This document shows, piece after piece, positions 1-11,586 of a stretch of 64,000 nucleotides of DNA. The notes below the pieces were generated by a model. The model was not told where the DNA came from and did no database searches. It was given only the letters and a program-made list of their open reading frames with translations. The translations under genes were made by a program, and so were the position numbers. The stretch spans positions 254,512,484-254,576,483 of the forward strand of contig CP136064.1 of assembly GCA_032622095.1 (NCBI GenBank), given 5' to 3'. The DNA comes from Siphonodentalium dalli (Eukaryota > Mollusca > Scaphopoda > Gadilida > Siphonodentaliidae). Position 1 is the stretch's first letter. The number at the start of each line of letters is the position of its first letter.

Positions 1-409
1 ATCCTGAATGGACAAAATATATCGATAAATACTGTATGATGTCTATACGATTTTGTTATTCATAACTCATAAACAATGAGTTCATAACCAAAATGGTTGT
101 GTACCTTATACTTTGGTTTTACCTGTATCGTCTCGTTACGTCTATAAATTATTATATTAAATGGAAAGTGAATATATGGAGAGTCGTGAGTGAGCTTAAT
201 TCAATGGGTCGAATAAAGCATTCCGGTGATTCCTTGGAGGAGAGCGTATATACACTTGGACCATTGCAACGCGCTTTTTCGTGGGAAGTTCACAGGAACA
301 ACTAAATCGTCTGCAACATCAGAACTCAGCTTCGATTATTGTAGTGTGTGTTCCGAACTGCACCCAAACGTCTTAAATTTTGAAAAACCTACATTGGCTC
401 CCAGTGCGC

Positions 410-483
410 GCACGAATTGAGTTCAAGTTAGCAAGGTTCTCGTTACGCACGAATTGAGTTCAAGTTAGCAAGGTTCTCGTTAC
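410..483. repeat. Two-copy 37-bp perfect tandem duplication
   Basis: The unit beginning GCACGAATTGAG and ending TCTCGTTAC is present twice back to back (410-446 and 447-483) without a mismatch, so the duplication is recent. No coding function is seen. Confidence 0.95.
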
Positions 484-1009
484 TTTCATTCCTCTGCTCC
501 ATCATACATCTCGGACCTTCATACGTTGTATGCCCCAGGACGTGCTAACATATATACGTTCAAAGGAAAAGCAACTTCTGGCTGTTCCCGACAATTGAAC
601 TTCGGATGTTCACATATGCCACACAAAGACTTAGTGTTTGGAACTCCATTCCTCTCGACATTCATCGTTCGCATTCTTTTGTCATCGTCAAACAACGACT
701 GCAGACGCACCAATACAAGCTGTAGATAGTGGAATTGCATCATGCACCGTATCGATAAATTTGCTTGTGTGTTATTTTATATCTTCTAATGTGTGTACAT
801 GCATATAACCAGCATATAGAGTCCCAACCGCTTCGATTTACACCAGGGATGAAGCCCTATATAAATGGTATATAGTATTATACATGTAAACATGTCAGCA
901 GATACTCCAATGCGGACCGTACACTATGTGAATCACAATGACTTACTGAATGAATAACTTTTATAACAATGATTGCGCAACATCATTTTTTATATATCCA
1001 TCAGTGATT
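484..1009. other. No feature recognised
   Basis: AT-rich sequence with only short open frames and no splice-bounded or family-like coding stretch. Confidence 0.5.
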
Positions 1010-1265
1010 TTTCAAAGGTGGCAGGTATGGATTTTGGAGAAATTGTCACGTGACTTCCGGTTAGCAAATGTGTCGAAATTTCCAAAGCGCGGATTCGGAA
1101 ACGGACCATCGCGATGATGAACAAGAATTCCCTTGTGATTTTAGGCTTATTGGTTTCATCTAAACCAATTCCGCTAGTTAATGAAAACCAGCGAAGATAT
1201 CATGACACGGTATCTGACGTCATTTACTTCATTTCGAATTTGCGGGCCAGACTCCAGACAAGATT
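1010..1265 (+). repeat. Dispersed repeat, copy 1 (inverted partner at 29.79-30.09 kb)
   Basis: A segment containing GTCACGTGACTTCCGG, a central TTTCATCTAAACCAA region and TGACGTCATTTAC is found again, diverged and in opposite orientation, at about 29,790-30,090 (GCGGAAGTCACGTGA and GTAAATGACGTCA). Both copies keep a CACGTG and a TGACGTCA motif. This is a low-copy dispersed element of unknown class. Confidence 0.55.
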
Positions 1266-1689
1266 ATCAAGATTGCACAATCCACAAAAAGTCCTGTAAT
1301 ATCGTCTCCGCCTGGACCACTGCACGATGTTACTTAATTTATTCTTAGCGTTATGTCGCAGATAAAAGGCAAATTTGAGGCACAGCATGTGTGGTTGCCC
1401 CACAACGTGTCACGTACGATTCGTATTAGAATCGGTTGACGATTGTTCAAATTATCGCGCTAGCTGTCAAAAAGTCATAAAATTTGAACGAGGGGCGTAA
1501 CTCATTATATACACGGTTGACTTGGTTCGAAAAGGAGAGAAATATGTACAATGACAGTCTGAAAATGAAACATGAAATGGGTTAATGGGTTCTCGCGATT
1601 TATTTTTGAATGAACATATCGAAATATTTGCACAAGTCCAAAAGTTTATAATAATTACAAATATATTTCGCAACTATGTTGCTACGACT

Positions 1690-1800
1690 GACGGGATTGA
1701 ACCATCACTTCATGCATCATGCACGGGTACAACATTAAACGGTACCATTATACACACTGTAACCAAATCCCTAATCATCATTAACGTCAAGTGGGCCAGG
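1690..1800 (-). repeat. Possible tRNA-related SINE fragment
   Basis: On the minus strand a box-B-like GGTTCAATCCC (rc near 1,693-1,703) follows a segment resembling the tRNA-like sequence at 24.6 kb (TAATGG..., ...GTGCATG). Box A is not convincing, so this is only a weak call. Confidence 0.2.
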
Positions 1801-1870
1801 GGACTGGGTGGTCAGGCATACATGATATCATATGTACAACAGAAATAACAATGAATTGAATCCCATAAGT

Positions 1871-1940
1871 GCCTTATTTTCATATATAATGCCATATAAT
1901 CATATGCCTTATTTTCATATATAATGCCGTACAATCATAT
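1871..1940. repeat. Two-copy 35-bp tandem repeat
   Basis: Units 1,871-1,905 and 1,906-1,940 begin GCCTTATTTTCATATATAAT and differ at two positions near the end. Confidence 0.9.
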
Positions 1941-2058
1941 GTCGGAAATGGCTACAAAAAGCATATTCCCTTACCCCTTACTGCTAAATCCATTTTCTCG
2001 ATCATGCTGTCTTAAATATATTAACAAGTGGTCGTCATAATTACTATGCCATAGTTAG

Positions 2059-2427
2059 TTAAGTCTTTACCCAACAGAACGGCCCTGTGCCAATGCATTC
2101 TCTTATATATGCGAGTCGACCATAGGTCGCCTCGCATATATAAGAGAATGCATTGGCTTAACACATTAAAAATTATAAAATTGTTAAAGAATGTAAGAAA
2201 AAATTGCCAATGCATTCTCTTATATATGCGAGGCGACCTATGGTCGACTCGCATATATAAGAGAATGCATTGGCACAGGGCATAACTGTAACTATCACAA
2301 TGTGGTCAAGGAGCCGGTTCCAATGATATCCATATTTGTATGGTTCTATTGAGACAGACCGAAGATATTTTAGGCTGTTGAGGCTTTATTTGGCCGGTTT
2401 TGGCCGGTTTGTTGGGTAAAGGGTTAA
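2059..2427. mobile_element. TTAA-flanked non-autonomous element (piggyBac-like MITE)
   Basis: TTAA at 2,059-2,062 and 2,424-2,427 flank a 361-bp segment with inverted ends (left TTAAgtCTTTACCCAAC, right reverse complement TTAACCCTTTACCCAAC). TTAA targets and a CCCTTT-type terminus are typical of piggyBac-related MITEs (family knowledge). It contains no ORF and carries the double-hairpin unit of 2,083-2,280 inside it. Confidence 0.7.
2083..2280. mobile_element. Double-hairpin MITE, intact copy
   Basis: The element starts CCCTGTGCCAATGCATTC and ends with its reverse complement. Each end is itself a near-perfect hairpin of about 68 bp (2,090-2,157 and 2,206-2,274) with stem CCAATGCATTCTCTTATATA, a GCGAG spacer and a CGACCATAGGTCG-type palindromic loop. 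The two hairpins are inverted relative to each other around an AT-rich spacer. Other loci: 7.26, 9.67, 21.98, 22.26 and 27.28 kb. Confidence 0.9.
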
Positions 2428-3190
2428 GTCGCCCGTCAATTTTATCGCAAAATGAGTCAACCAAGCTCTACCAGCGTCGTTGATAATCATCTCTCGGAGT
2501 TATCTACCTGAACACATTAACACGTGAAGGTCTCAAGGCGGTTGATCTGTAACTAACATGCATTCCTATTGTGTCATGCTCACATAAACGTTCACTAGGA
2601 TAACTGTCTTAGTGTGCATGAAATAAATGTAAGTATATACAAATGAATTGTATTCATATCAATAACACGATCTATGTGTGAGCGAATGAGCTTAACTCCT
2701 ATATGTTGTGTATTTCCACGGTCGAGCAAAATTCCGAGCGATCGTGAAACTAAACGAAAGATGTCAACAATTGGCTCCTTCTGTTATGTGGCGCCACCAT
2801 GTGCGATGAATATCATTTTGTAATAGTTTGTTCACAATTTAGCGAATGGCGTATGAAAAGGTGTTGTTGAATCGATATAGAAACATCTACCGAGATAGTC
2901 TTGTTATTGTTTATTAACTTCTTATGATGTTCAAACAACTTTGAAACTTCATACAAATCGGACTGAAGCAATGGTGGGCCTTGCTGACTTATTATTATGC
3001 TGGTGGGCCTTGTTGAATTGATATGATATTGGTGGGGCTAACTTAAGCTGTTAAGAAAATTTACCATTTTTAAGAAATAAAACTGTCAATTTTGCAGTGG
3101 TTGTCTGCCCAGTGTGAAGCAATATCGGTATATATTTCATTGTGATCATATAGCTGCTATGGTGTTTGCAAAACGACCAAAATAGCTATC
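2428..3190. other. No gene recognised
   Basis: Only short frames. A small duplication of TGGTGGGCCTTG occurs near 2,970-3,010. Confidence 0.4.
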
Positions 3191-3269
3191 TTGGTAATGG
3201 TCGGTTTGGAACCGCCAACCCAGCCATTATGAACATTATGCGTACAAACAATAAGTATACGTTGATAAA

Positions 3270-3420
3270 TGTTGTATGCAAATGATGGCTTCGCCTCCGT
3301 TCGTTCAGATTAGCCAAAGGCCGCGAAAGTAACAACTTCAGAATCTTGCGAGTCCGTTGGCCCCGCATCTCAGCAATTTAGCAGGACCCACCCGCATCAT
3401 ATGAACTTAGCAGGACCACT
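3270..3420 (+). repeat. Dispersed direct repeat, copy 1
   Basis: The order GGCTTCGCCTCCGTTCGTTCAG, then CCGCGAAA..AACAACTT, then TTTAGCAGGACCCACC is found again, diverged, at about 4,645-4,810. Intervening DNA differs between the copies. Confidence 0.55.
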
Positions 3421-3686
3421 AAACAGGAGTGCGGCCACTGTAAGCTAAAATGTTTACTATACCGTAGCGACAAGGAACTGCACTGGCGTCACACCAATGG
3501 ATAGTGCAGTAATTCCTCTGTATCTCAAATCAACCTGGAATATGCGGATAAATCACATATATATACATGCAGATTTTTTTCTTAAAAAAATAATGGACGA
3601 ATGTAGCTTTATAATACTTTATATAATTATGCAATCAACGTCGATCTTCGATTGATCGATGCGCATATATATATATATAGAAGGCG

Positions 3687-3754
3687 AGTGGACGAACAAC
3701 ATAATAGTATAATTCCACGAAACGGAATAATAATGTGTATGTTGTTCGTCCACT
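3687..3754. repeat. Hairpin: 16-bp stem around 36-nt loop
   Basis: AGTGGACGAACAACAT at 3,687-3,702 is perfectly complementary to ATGTTGTTCGTCCACT at 3,739-3,754. An (AT)n tract lies just upstream. Confidence 0.85.
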
Positions 3755-4465
3755 GAGAATTGTATACGCTCATATATCCATCGAAAAACGAAGTTGATTA
3801 TACTTAGGTTACAAACAAAGAAACTTGACTTGCATCTATCTAGTGGTAATCCATCTCAGAAAGTTAATAGACAAAACGGGATTTTCCGCTGGGCGATTTC
3901 CGAATCTGGTTGAAGTGCCGAAAATAGGTTCACCAAAATTGACAACGATCGAGAAAATTTCCGAAGTCTACGAGCTATCCCCGATCTATCCATGATTGGC
4001 TCAGTAATGTCAGGTCGCGCAATGAATACTATAATGAGGTGAGTGAATACAGAAATAGAAAACAGATCAGAATTATCGACTGATTTCACCGCTATAAAAA
4101 GCATAATAATGACGTTTTGTCTGGAACCCTGCATACATCTTTGCTTGTTTACTGGTAAGAACACGATGGGACAGCATGCCCCTATCGTACAAAGGGCCAG
4201 CGGTTCCTGCAACACTGTGAAGACTCATGGAGGGAGCCTGTTTCATCTAATTTTGTATAATGTTGTAATTCTCGCGGGGTTTGGCTGATCTGGATTTATC
4301 AAAGAATAGTCATTGGCTGTATGAAACATTCAAAACCCGATATACTTTAAAATGGTGCTGCTACTCGCAAAACGACAAATTAGCCATCTTAATTTATGTT
4401 TGTTTAGAACAAAATATACACATTATTAAAATATTTTATAACAGTTACGTCTTTGAATGTGTGTA
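3755..4465. other. No gene recognised
   Basis: A 119-codon open frame on the minus strand (3,856-4,215) has no recognisable domain and no supporting splice or compositional signal. Confidence 0.4.
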
Positions 4466-4645
4466 TACTCAATTACTAATATACTCAATTACTCATATAC
4501 TCAATTACTCATATACTCAATTACTCATATACTCATATACTCCTATACTCAATGACTCATATACTCATATACTCATATACTCATATACTCATATACTCAT
4601 ATACTCAATTATTCATATACTCATATACTCAATTACTCATATACC
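4466..4645. repeat. Hexanucleotide microsatellite (ATACTC)n with ATTACTC variants
   Basis: Runs of ATACTC interspersed with ACTCAATTACTCAT fill this stretch. The long plus-strand frame across it, encoding a YTHILIYS-type repeat, is a by-product of the microsatellite. Confidence 0.95.
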
Positions 4646-4810
4646 GGCTTTTCTCCGATTCGTTCAGATTAGAAAATCACCGCGAAAATGACAACTTTTA
4701 ATAAAATAACGGTACTTTTTATTAACAACATCAGTTATCCATACCAGCACATTAGCAGTATAGCAGGACCCACCAACAGTTTAGCAAATGATCAGCACCA
4801 CCTGACCAGG
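4645..4810 (+). repeat. Dispersed direct repeat, copy 2
   Basis: Second copy of the 3.27-3.42 kb repeat (GGCTTTTCTCCGATTCGTTCAG, CCGCGAAAATGACAACTT, TAGCAGGACCCACC). Confidence 0.55.
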
Positions 4811-5703
4811 GGTATATTAGGTTCCAGACATTCAGTTACAACAAATGTGTTAAATTTGATTGCACATTACTATTGGTCACTCCAAATAATGAAATGGAAA
4901 AACAAACCTGTAAAGAGTTCTATATTCTACAATTCTGCAATATAATGATATGAATTCGCACGAAAATGTACTCACTCCATTGAAGACGGTGACATAATAC
5001 TTCATGATTGAGTCAAGCGCATGCGCGTGTAGTTGTGCGTCCGTTCCGTCTGTTCTCCGTTCTTTCCAACTAAAATATTAAAGGACGATAACAAGTTATG
5101 GTATAACTGGCGCTGAAAGGGTAGTTTTCCGTAATATTTCGGTTACATTCACTATCTCCCGTTGGCTACATGAATAGCGCAACTCTCTGATCGGGAGGTC
5201 TTAATGTATAATGTCCATCCTTCCACCGAAATTATGGCTTGCTATGTGTACAATGTTTACAATATGTTTTCACTCTGGCCGGCGCTACCCAACAGAATAT
5301 CTTGTATCAGTCCACTATGGACTTGTTTCATAATCTAATAAGTCCACTATGAACCTATATGTCAATATTTAGGTCCGATGTGAACCTTTTTCCCACGAGG
5401 ATATGCTGTGTTCATACAGCATCAACTCGTTATTGATTGTTTTGTTTTAGTAGATTGCCTACTAGTTTGTAGTTATCCGCATATATTTCGCACACTACAT
5501 CTGAAGTGTTAGGTAGATAATTTATAAATAATATGCATGGATGCCCATTTATATAAATTATTTTCAGTGCGTCTAACACCGAACCGAGTCGTTGTGTTGA
5601 CATGTGCTCGAAAAAAAGTTAATACATGACTTTGGTTATCTGGTATCGTGTCACCTATTGTCACCACACCCAATAGACATCAACAGGTAAACACAAATGT
5701 CCG
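4811..5703. other. No gene recognised
   Basis: No convincing exon was seen apart from the one beginning at 5,704. Short near-repeats of AGTCCACTATGAAC occur at 5,310-5,360. Confidence 0.35.
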
Positions 5704-5797
5704 TACAATTTATATATAGTGTAGTCGAGCACTGCCAGCACTTCCACAATGTTCGTCGGTGTCGTACTCCTCTTGCTTCTCGAATCGGTGGTCGCCT
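5704..5797 (-). CDS. ADAM/ADAMTS-like metalloprotease, exon with furin site and start of catalytic domain (partial)
   Basis: Minus strand. A strong acceptor (pyrimidine-rich tract ending TTTCTCATTTCAG) precedes a frame reading ATTDSRSKRS, then TNIVEVLAVLDYTIYKLY. RSKR fits a proprotein-convertase site. The pattern (I/Y)VE(V/L)LxVxD at the beginning of a mature chain is typical of the reprolysin (M12B) domain. The exon starts in phase 1, exactly matching the phase-1 donor of the exon at 9,924-10,044. Its donor is not resolved: the frame runs open to a TGA about 45 nt further and the best GT sites are poor. The zinc site (HExxHxxGxxH) is not seen in the window, so the rest of the gene is absent, to the left, or decayed. 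The end coordinate is approximate. Confidence 0.55.
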
Positions 5798-7223
5798 CTG
5801 AAATGAGAAACAGAGCAACCCAGTTTTAACAAAAACAAAAACAGCTAAACAAAACAAGAAATCAAGCTCTGAGATGTATACCTCAATCCATGTCACCTGA
5901 ATCCGTCCCAGGCGCCGCTAAGATATCGCATCTGAAGGGATTTACATTTGTTCCAGCTCACGGATTGTATAACACTTGTAACGAATGTTACGCATGCAAC
6001 CGAGTATACGTCAACATATATCAAACACGCCCACGCGGACCCGACAAACTGAAGGAAACCCACCTAACGGAGAGTACGCGTTTGCGCGATAGAGGTCGCG
6101 GGCCCCTTCTATCAGACACAACAAGTTGTGTGACTTTCGGGCAGGCTTTGTACGTCCTGGTGGGGTGGTAATTATGCCTGAAATTTCTCTCCACCGAAAA
6201 AAAATTTGGCTGGAGAACACAGGTGGCTCAGTTTGATAGGAACACGACGATAATTATCCTATGCATAAAGTACATTCACTGGATGTCGATACCACGGAAG
6301 TATCTAAATTTTATGAAATCAGACCTATAATTCAGATTTTTTATTCTTCAAATTGTGAGGCAAAAGGTTTGTTGGGTGAGAGATTAGTGTTATAATATTA
6401 GCTTTCATCAAAGTATGCGTGTCCTATTTGGCAATTAATGTTGGTGTCGTTTTTGACAGTTCGTATGAAAGTATAAGCTACTAATTTATTGTTTCTCCAA
6501 ACTTCTTATGAATGGCGAACTCTTTGTATTGATATTAGCTTCAGGCCAAGTAATTGTTTCAATATAGCGCATTGTCAAACACTGAAGCATCGAACTTAAA
6601 TTGTCGACGCCTATGATCGTATAAACCGTATAACGTTAATATTTAGATTCTTGGTTGGCGCATAATACATGTAGTATATAATGGATTAGTTATTCCGTGT
6701 CGACAAAAGAGAGACAGGGACTCATCGGGCGGAAACTGACACGTAAATAGCTCAATATAGTATAAAACAAACTAATGTTAAAGTGAGCTAACTCCCAAGC
6801 GGAGACTATAACACTATTTTTGACAGTTTGATATAGGAGCAAGTCAACAACGGTATTGCATCAGATGCTGGTTAAACTTCAGACATAACAGTTACTGGGT
6901 TTAATGGCTTTGGCTAAGTGCAAATCGAGCACCCGGCTTAAGTTGGAGTTAATTGTTCATTGCTCGGCATATTACTGGACATAACACACACATGACCTGA
7001 CTGTGTAGATTGATCATGCTCATGTTACCTTCTGTAAACTAGCCTCAAACTGGAGCTCTTGTTGGACTAGTCGTACCACGATATGTAGGGTTCAACACAT
7101 CTCCTACAACCCGCACATAATCTAAGCGCAAGGCTGCAAACGCACTCGAGGACAGCTCCACGAGGACAGTTTTGAATGTGAACATAAGTAGAAGTGATAG
7201 ACCAGTCAAAGCGTTAAACCCTC
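5798..7223. other. Intron-like or intergenic sequence, no feature recognised
   Basis: If the metalloprotease exons belong together this is intron. No repeat or exon with matching phase was identified. Confidence 0.35.
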
Positions 7224-7480
7224 CGTGACGGGAGCTGCGCTTGTGCAGCATTAAATATCATGTGCCAGTGCATTATCTTATTTCATATGCGAGTCTTATA
7301 TAGGGAACCTCGCTTATATAAGAGCATAAACTGAATTGCATGATCAAGGTAAATAGTGTTAGGCCAATGCAATCCCTTATATATGATAGGCTCCCTACGG
7401 GACTGCAATGCCACATAGTTTTCGCAAACTTTCATGAAGCTCCAGCCATGGTATGGTTAACAATAGCTAATAATTGTATA
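7224..7480 (+). mobile_element. Degenerate double-hairpin element with one satellite-like monomer at its head
   Basis: Diverged hairpins at about 7,259-7,330 and 7,363-7,414 (CCAGTGCATTATCTTAT...; CCAATGCAATCCCTTATATATG) are followed by TTTTCGCAAACTTTCATGAAGCTCCAGCCATGG. The same order occurs after the satellite at 9,669-9,790. The 40 bp in front (TGACGGGAG...TGCAGCATTAA...CATGTGCCAGTG) align with the end of the 59-bp satellite monomer and its junction. Confidence 0.65.
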
Positions 7481-7957
7481 CGGATTTAAGTAATGGAATC
7501 TCGAATTTCAGCAAGAAACTCTAATGGTCGTTCATGTTTAGTATATTCCGTATATTCTAACATGAAGCGCGTTCAGCCCGCCACACACATGAGCATTATT
7601 ACAAAGCATTATCTCTTGCGAGTCGAATTTCTTCTCATATCTACGCAATAGTGCTCAGCATCAGCCCTTCCTCTGATTGCAACCATGGTCACATGACCGT
7701 CATGTCAGATGACTAGACACGTGATCGAGCATTTTAAAATATTCTTGAAAATGGCACTTTTAATATGTGAGAATTGAAAGCAGTTGATTGATCTTGGTCT
7801 GGGCGAATTTTCGCAAAATAAGACCTTTAACGGCATGTTCCAGAAAAAGTAGAAGCCGGGTTAATTTAAATAATTCGGGCCACAATGAGCCACGATGCCG
7901 CACCGATTTCAGTATCTTCCAAAAATCGCACCGGGGATCAAACTAAGCCCATGCACT
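7481..7957. other. No gene recognised; tRNA-like box B near the end
   Basis: Minus-strand GTTTGATCCCCGG around 7,930-7,942 resembles a tRNA-derived SINE box B, but no box A is clear. Confidence 0.25.
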
Positions 7958-9668
7958 GCATGTGGATAACCAGGACTGAACTCATGACGGGAGTTTCACT
8001 GCTGCATCATTAACGAGCATGTGGATAACCAGGACTGAACTCATGACGGGAGTTTCACTGCTGCATCATTAACGAGCATGTGGATAACCAGGACTGAACT
8101 CATGACGGGAGTTTCACTGCTGCATCATTAACGAGCATGTGGATAACCAGGAGTGAACTCATGACGGGAGTTTCACTGCTGCATCATTAACGAGCATGTG
8201 GATAACCAGGACTGAACTCATGACGGGAGTTTCACTGCTGCATCATTAACGAGCATGTGGATAACCAGGAATGAGCTCATGACTGGAGTTTCACTGCTGC
8301 ATCATTAACGAGCATGTGGATAACCAGGACTGAACTCATGACGGGAGTTTCACTGCTGCATCATTAACGAGCATGTGGATAACCAGGACTGAACTCATGA
8401 CGGGAGTTTCACTGCTGCATCATTAACGAGCATGTGGATAACCAGGACTGAACTCATGACGGGAGTTTCACTGCTGCATCATTAACGAGCATGTGGATAA
8501 CCAGGAATGAGCTCATGACGGGAGTTTCACTGCTGCATCATTAACGAGCATGTGGATAACCAGGACTGAACTCATGACGGGAGTTTCACTGCTGCATCAT
8601 TAACGAGCATGTGGATAACCAGGAATGAGCTCAAGACGGGAGTTTCACTGCTGCATCATTAACGAGCATGTGGATAACCAGGACTTAACTCATGACGGGA
8701 GTTTCACTGCTGCATCATTAACGAGCATGTGGATAACCAGGACTGAACTCATGACGGGAGTTTCACTGCTGCATCATTAACGAGCATGTGGATAACCAGG
8801 AATGAGCTCATGACGGGAGTTTCACTGCTGCATCATTAACGAGCATGTGGATAACCAGGAATGAGCTCATGACGGGAGTTTCACTGCTGCATCATTAACG
8901 AACATGTGGATAACCAGGAATGAGCTCATGACGGGAGTTTCACTGCTGCATCATTAACGAGCATGTGGATAACCAGGAATGAGCTCATGACGGGAGTTTC
9001 ACTGCTGCATCATTAACGAGCATGTGGATAACCAGGAATGAGCTCATGACGGGAGTTTCACTGCTGCATCATTAACGAGCATGTGGATAACCAGGAATGA
9101 GCTCATGACGGGAGTTTCACTGCTGCATCATTAACGAGCATGTGGATAACCAGGAATGAGCTCATGACGGGAGTTTCACTGCTGCATCATTAACGAGCAT
9201 GTGGATAACCAGGAATGAGCTCATGACGGGAGTTTCACTGCTGCATCATTAACGAGCATGTGGATAACCAGGACTGAACTCATGACGGGAGTTTCACTGC
9301 TGCATCATTAACGAGCATGTGGATAACCAGGACTGAACTCATGACGGGAGTTTCACTGCTGCATCATTAACGAGCTTGTGGATAACCAGGAATGAGCTCA
9401 TGACGGGAGTTTCACTGCTGCATCATTAACGAGCATGTGGATAACCAGGAATTAGCTCATGACGGGAGTTTCACTGCTGCATCATTAACGAGCATGTGGA
9501 TAACCAGGAATTAGCTCATGACGGGAGTTTCACTGCTGCATCATTAACGAGCATGTGGATAACCAGGAATGAGCTCATGACGGGAGTTTCACTGCTGCAT
9601 CATTAACGAGCATGTGGATAACCAGGACTGAACTCATGACGGGAGTTTCACTGCTGCATCATTAACGA
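7958..9668. repeat. 59-bp satellite, 29 head-to-tail units
   Basis: Every unit begins GCATGTGGATAACCAGGA and ends TGCATCATTAACGA. Start and end coordinates give 1,711 bp, which is 29 x 59 with no indel. Two main sequence types alternate in blocks (CAGGACTGAACTC versus CAGGAATGAGCTC), with single variants such as ATTAGCTC. The array lies between metalloprotease exons at 9.92 kb and 5.80 kb and so is probably intronic. It has stops in the frames examined and is not coding. Confidence 0.97.
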
Positions 9669-9790
9669 GCATGTGCCAGTGAATTATCTTATATATACGA
9701 GTCTCCTTGTGGGAGGCTGGCATATATATGAAAATGCATTTGGACAGGGTTTTCGTAAACTTCCTGGAAGCTCCAGTCATGGAAGAGTTA
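9669..9790 (+). mobile_element. Degenerate hairpin element abutting the 59-bp satellite
   Basis: GCATGTGCCAGTGAATTATCTTATATATACGAG ... GGCATATATATGAAAATGCATTTGGACAGGG is a decayed single hairpin of the MITE family. It is followed by TTTTCGTAAACTTCCTGGAAGCTCCAGTCATGG, which aligns with 7,415-7,470. The satellite runs directly into it. Confidence 0.65.
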
Positions 9791-9923
9791 ATAATGACAA
9801 AGATGAGTGTAACATTTACGCGTTTTTGTTATTTCCAAGTTGCCAATGAAAGTTGCCTTTGATCAATGTGACACGGTCATTCGGTATATATTGTGGTGTG
9901 GGTCCATTTTCAGTCCAACCAAC

Positions 9924-10044
9924 CTGTAAATACGTCATTGAATCCGATCGCTTCATCTATCTCCCGGACGACATAGGTGTTTGTCGTTGACTCTTCGGTC
10001 TTGGTGATGGAGTATTCGACCTCGTCTTTTATAAAGGTCCCGAG
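9924..10044 (-). CDS. Metalloprotease prodomain exon (LGTF...)
   Basis: Minus strand. Acceptor ...CATACTTTATTTCAG, donor TTTACAG|GTTGGT. The 121-nt exon encodes 40 codons plus one nucleotide: LGTFIKDEVEYSITKTEES, then TNTYVVREIDEAIGFNDVFT. The pattern (L)xGTFxxxxxxYxI followed by a Y/H-V-V-R element is the end of ADAM/ADAMTS prodomains. It enters in phase 0, joining the exon at 11,342-11,431 (EEI|LGTF), and leaves in phase 1, joining the exon at 5,797. Confidence 0.65.
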
Positions 10045-10115
10045 CTGAAATAAAGTATGCGTTGTAACGAGAGACTTGAGATTCCAACATTATTAGCTAT
10101 TGTGGTCGCAATTAC

Positions 10116-10267
10116 CGGGAACGTGGCAACAACGGGTTGGGTCTTTTGACGTCGACGTATGCCTTCGATGGAAGTTCCAAGTTCAGGTGAAGCAAACTAT
10201 CCCTGTCGTCATGGCCATGTGTGCAAACGGTGGGTGTCAGGGTATATCTGATTGTCGAAGACACTAG
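10116..10267 (-). CDS. Exon-like island, possible paralogous prodomain exon
   Basis: Minus strand. A frame from acceptor-like GACAACAG (phase 0) to CCCG|GTAATT reads LVSSTIRYTLTPTVC, DSLLHLNLELPSKAYVDV and KRPNPLLP. LLHLNLEL resembles the QLHLTLNE of the exon at 12.6-12.8 kb and ADAM prodomains generally. Its phase-2 exit does not fit the next exon (phase 0), so it cannot be placed in the same transcript as read. It may be a leftover of a tandem gene copy or chance. Confidence 0.3.
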
Positions 10268-11341
10268 CTGTTGTCATACATATTGTCACCGATGGTTGAT
10301 TAGACATGTATATCATTCACAATCAGGCAGACCAGCTCATTGTAGATCATGGGTTGGCTGGTAGGGAGAATATTATATGTGTGCTTTCATCGAATTTTCG
10401 TGATCTTTTTACCTCTGGTGATGTCACCAATGGCAAAAAGGATATTTTTGACCCAGTAGGTACATTAGAACCCAAAATATTAGCTGTTAACATATTTTTT
10501 CTGAACAATACACATTATGGTACATGAAAATACCAAAGAAGTTAAGTTATGGGATGCACGGTGGGTCCTACCAGCTCATGGATTATAATTGAGCGGGAAA
10601 GTAAAATGAAAATGGCATGCACGCCTGACCAATACAGGTTGAACTTATTCTGGTATTTGTATTTTCCAGCCAGTATTTAGTCTGGAATGTGTTGTTTTAT
10701 GTCAAACAGTCGGATACTTGCCTACAATTGCGATCGAACTTGGAAATCGGGTTCGGGAGGGTGCAGTTGAAAATGATAAAGTAGGCACCACAATGGGGAC
10801 ACACTCTGCCACAATTGACATAATTTATTATACTTTTAATTTACAGTTGTACAAGTTATACCAATTTAAAAGAACCCTCCATTTATATGCATAAGCATTA
10901 TGAACAAACTGCATGTTTAATGATTTGCACTTTCTTACTATATTGGCAGCAAGATAACATATTATGAAGATAGTTCTTGACTGCCAGACTGTCTCTCGTC
11001 TACATATAGTTAATAAGGACATTAAAAATAGCTAGTTCTCTTCTAATAGTATATTTAAACGTGAAGAAAAAACAAATGTATCATGACTAACGACGTCGTT
11101 TAATTGCGCATGGCAACCATCTGTATCGTCACGAAGTTTATCGTTGCTACGCTCTAACTGATTATTACTGATCTACTGATCTGCTACTATAGCCGAACCG
11201 AATTCACATGCTCATGTCAACATATTGTGACCAGGTGAGCTATAATCCTACTGATATAAGGGCAAAACTTATACGAATAGCTTCATTGAAATACATGTGT
11301 GCCAGCTGGTTATTTGCATATATGCGTGTACATATACTCAC
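10268..11341. other. Intron-like sequence, no feature recognised
   Basis: AT-rich, with short frames only. Confidence 0.35.
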
Positions 11342-11431
11342 GATCTCCTCATCCGATTGCTCTGCGTCATCTGACGTCACGATCGTGATGGCGGCTCCGT
11401 TGACCACATCTTGGTATGCTCGAATAGATCC
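11342..11431 (-). CDS. Metalloprotease prodomain exon (AYQDVVNGAAITIV)
   Basis: Minus strand. Acceptor tract CTGTTTTGTCTTTGTACAAG, donor GAGATC|GTGAGT. The exon is exactly 30 codons, phase 0 on both sides: GSIRAYQDVVNGAAITIV, then TSDDAEQSDEEI. The motif YxDxxxGAAxxV, an acidic stretch and then (next exon) LGTF is the order expected in the M12B prodomain. It joins the exon ending RLLRNQ at 12,596 in phase. Confidence 0.55.
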
Positions 11432-11444
11432 CTTGTACAAAGAC

Positions 11445-11586
11445 AAAACAGTTAAGGTGAGTCATAATCTCCATGGAAACAAAACAGTTAATTCGAGTCA
11501 TAATCTCCATGGAGACAAAACAGTTAAGTCGAGTCATAATATCCATGGAGACAAAACAGTAAAGCTGAGTCATAATCTCGATAGAG
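11445..11586. repeat. 36-bp minisatellite, four units
   Basis: Four units of AAAACAGTTAA..GAGTCATAATCTCCATGGA, period 36. They create a short plus-strand 12-residue repeat frame (KTVKSSHNLHGD), taken as a by-product. The array abuts the prodomain exon at 11,431. Confidence 0.9.

Noticed and set aside
4281..4691. 136-codon ORF with YTHILIYS repeats
   Set aside because: Caused by the ATACTC microsatellite.
7045..7251. Minus-strand frame YVRVVGDVLNPTYRGTTSP resembling a reprolysin domain segment
   Set aside because: It lies upstream of the exon that starts the catalytic domain, so the order is wrong, and it has no clean splice sites.
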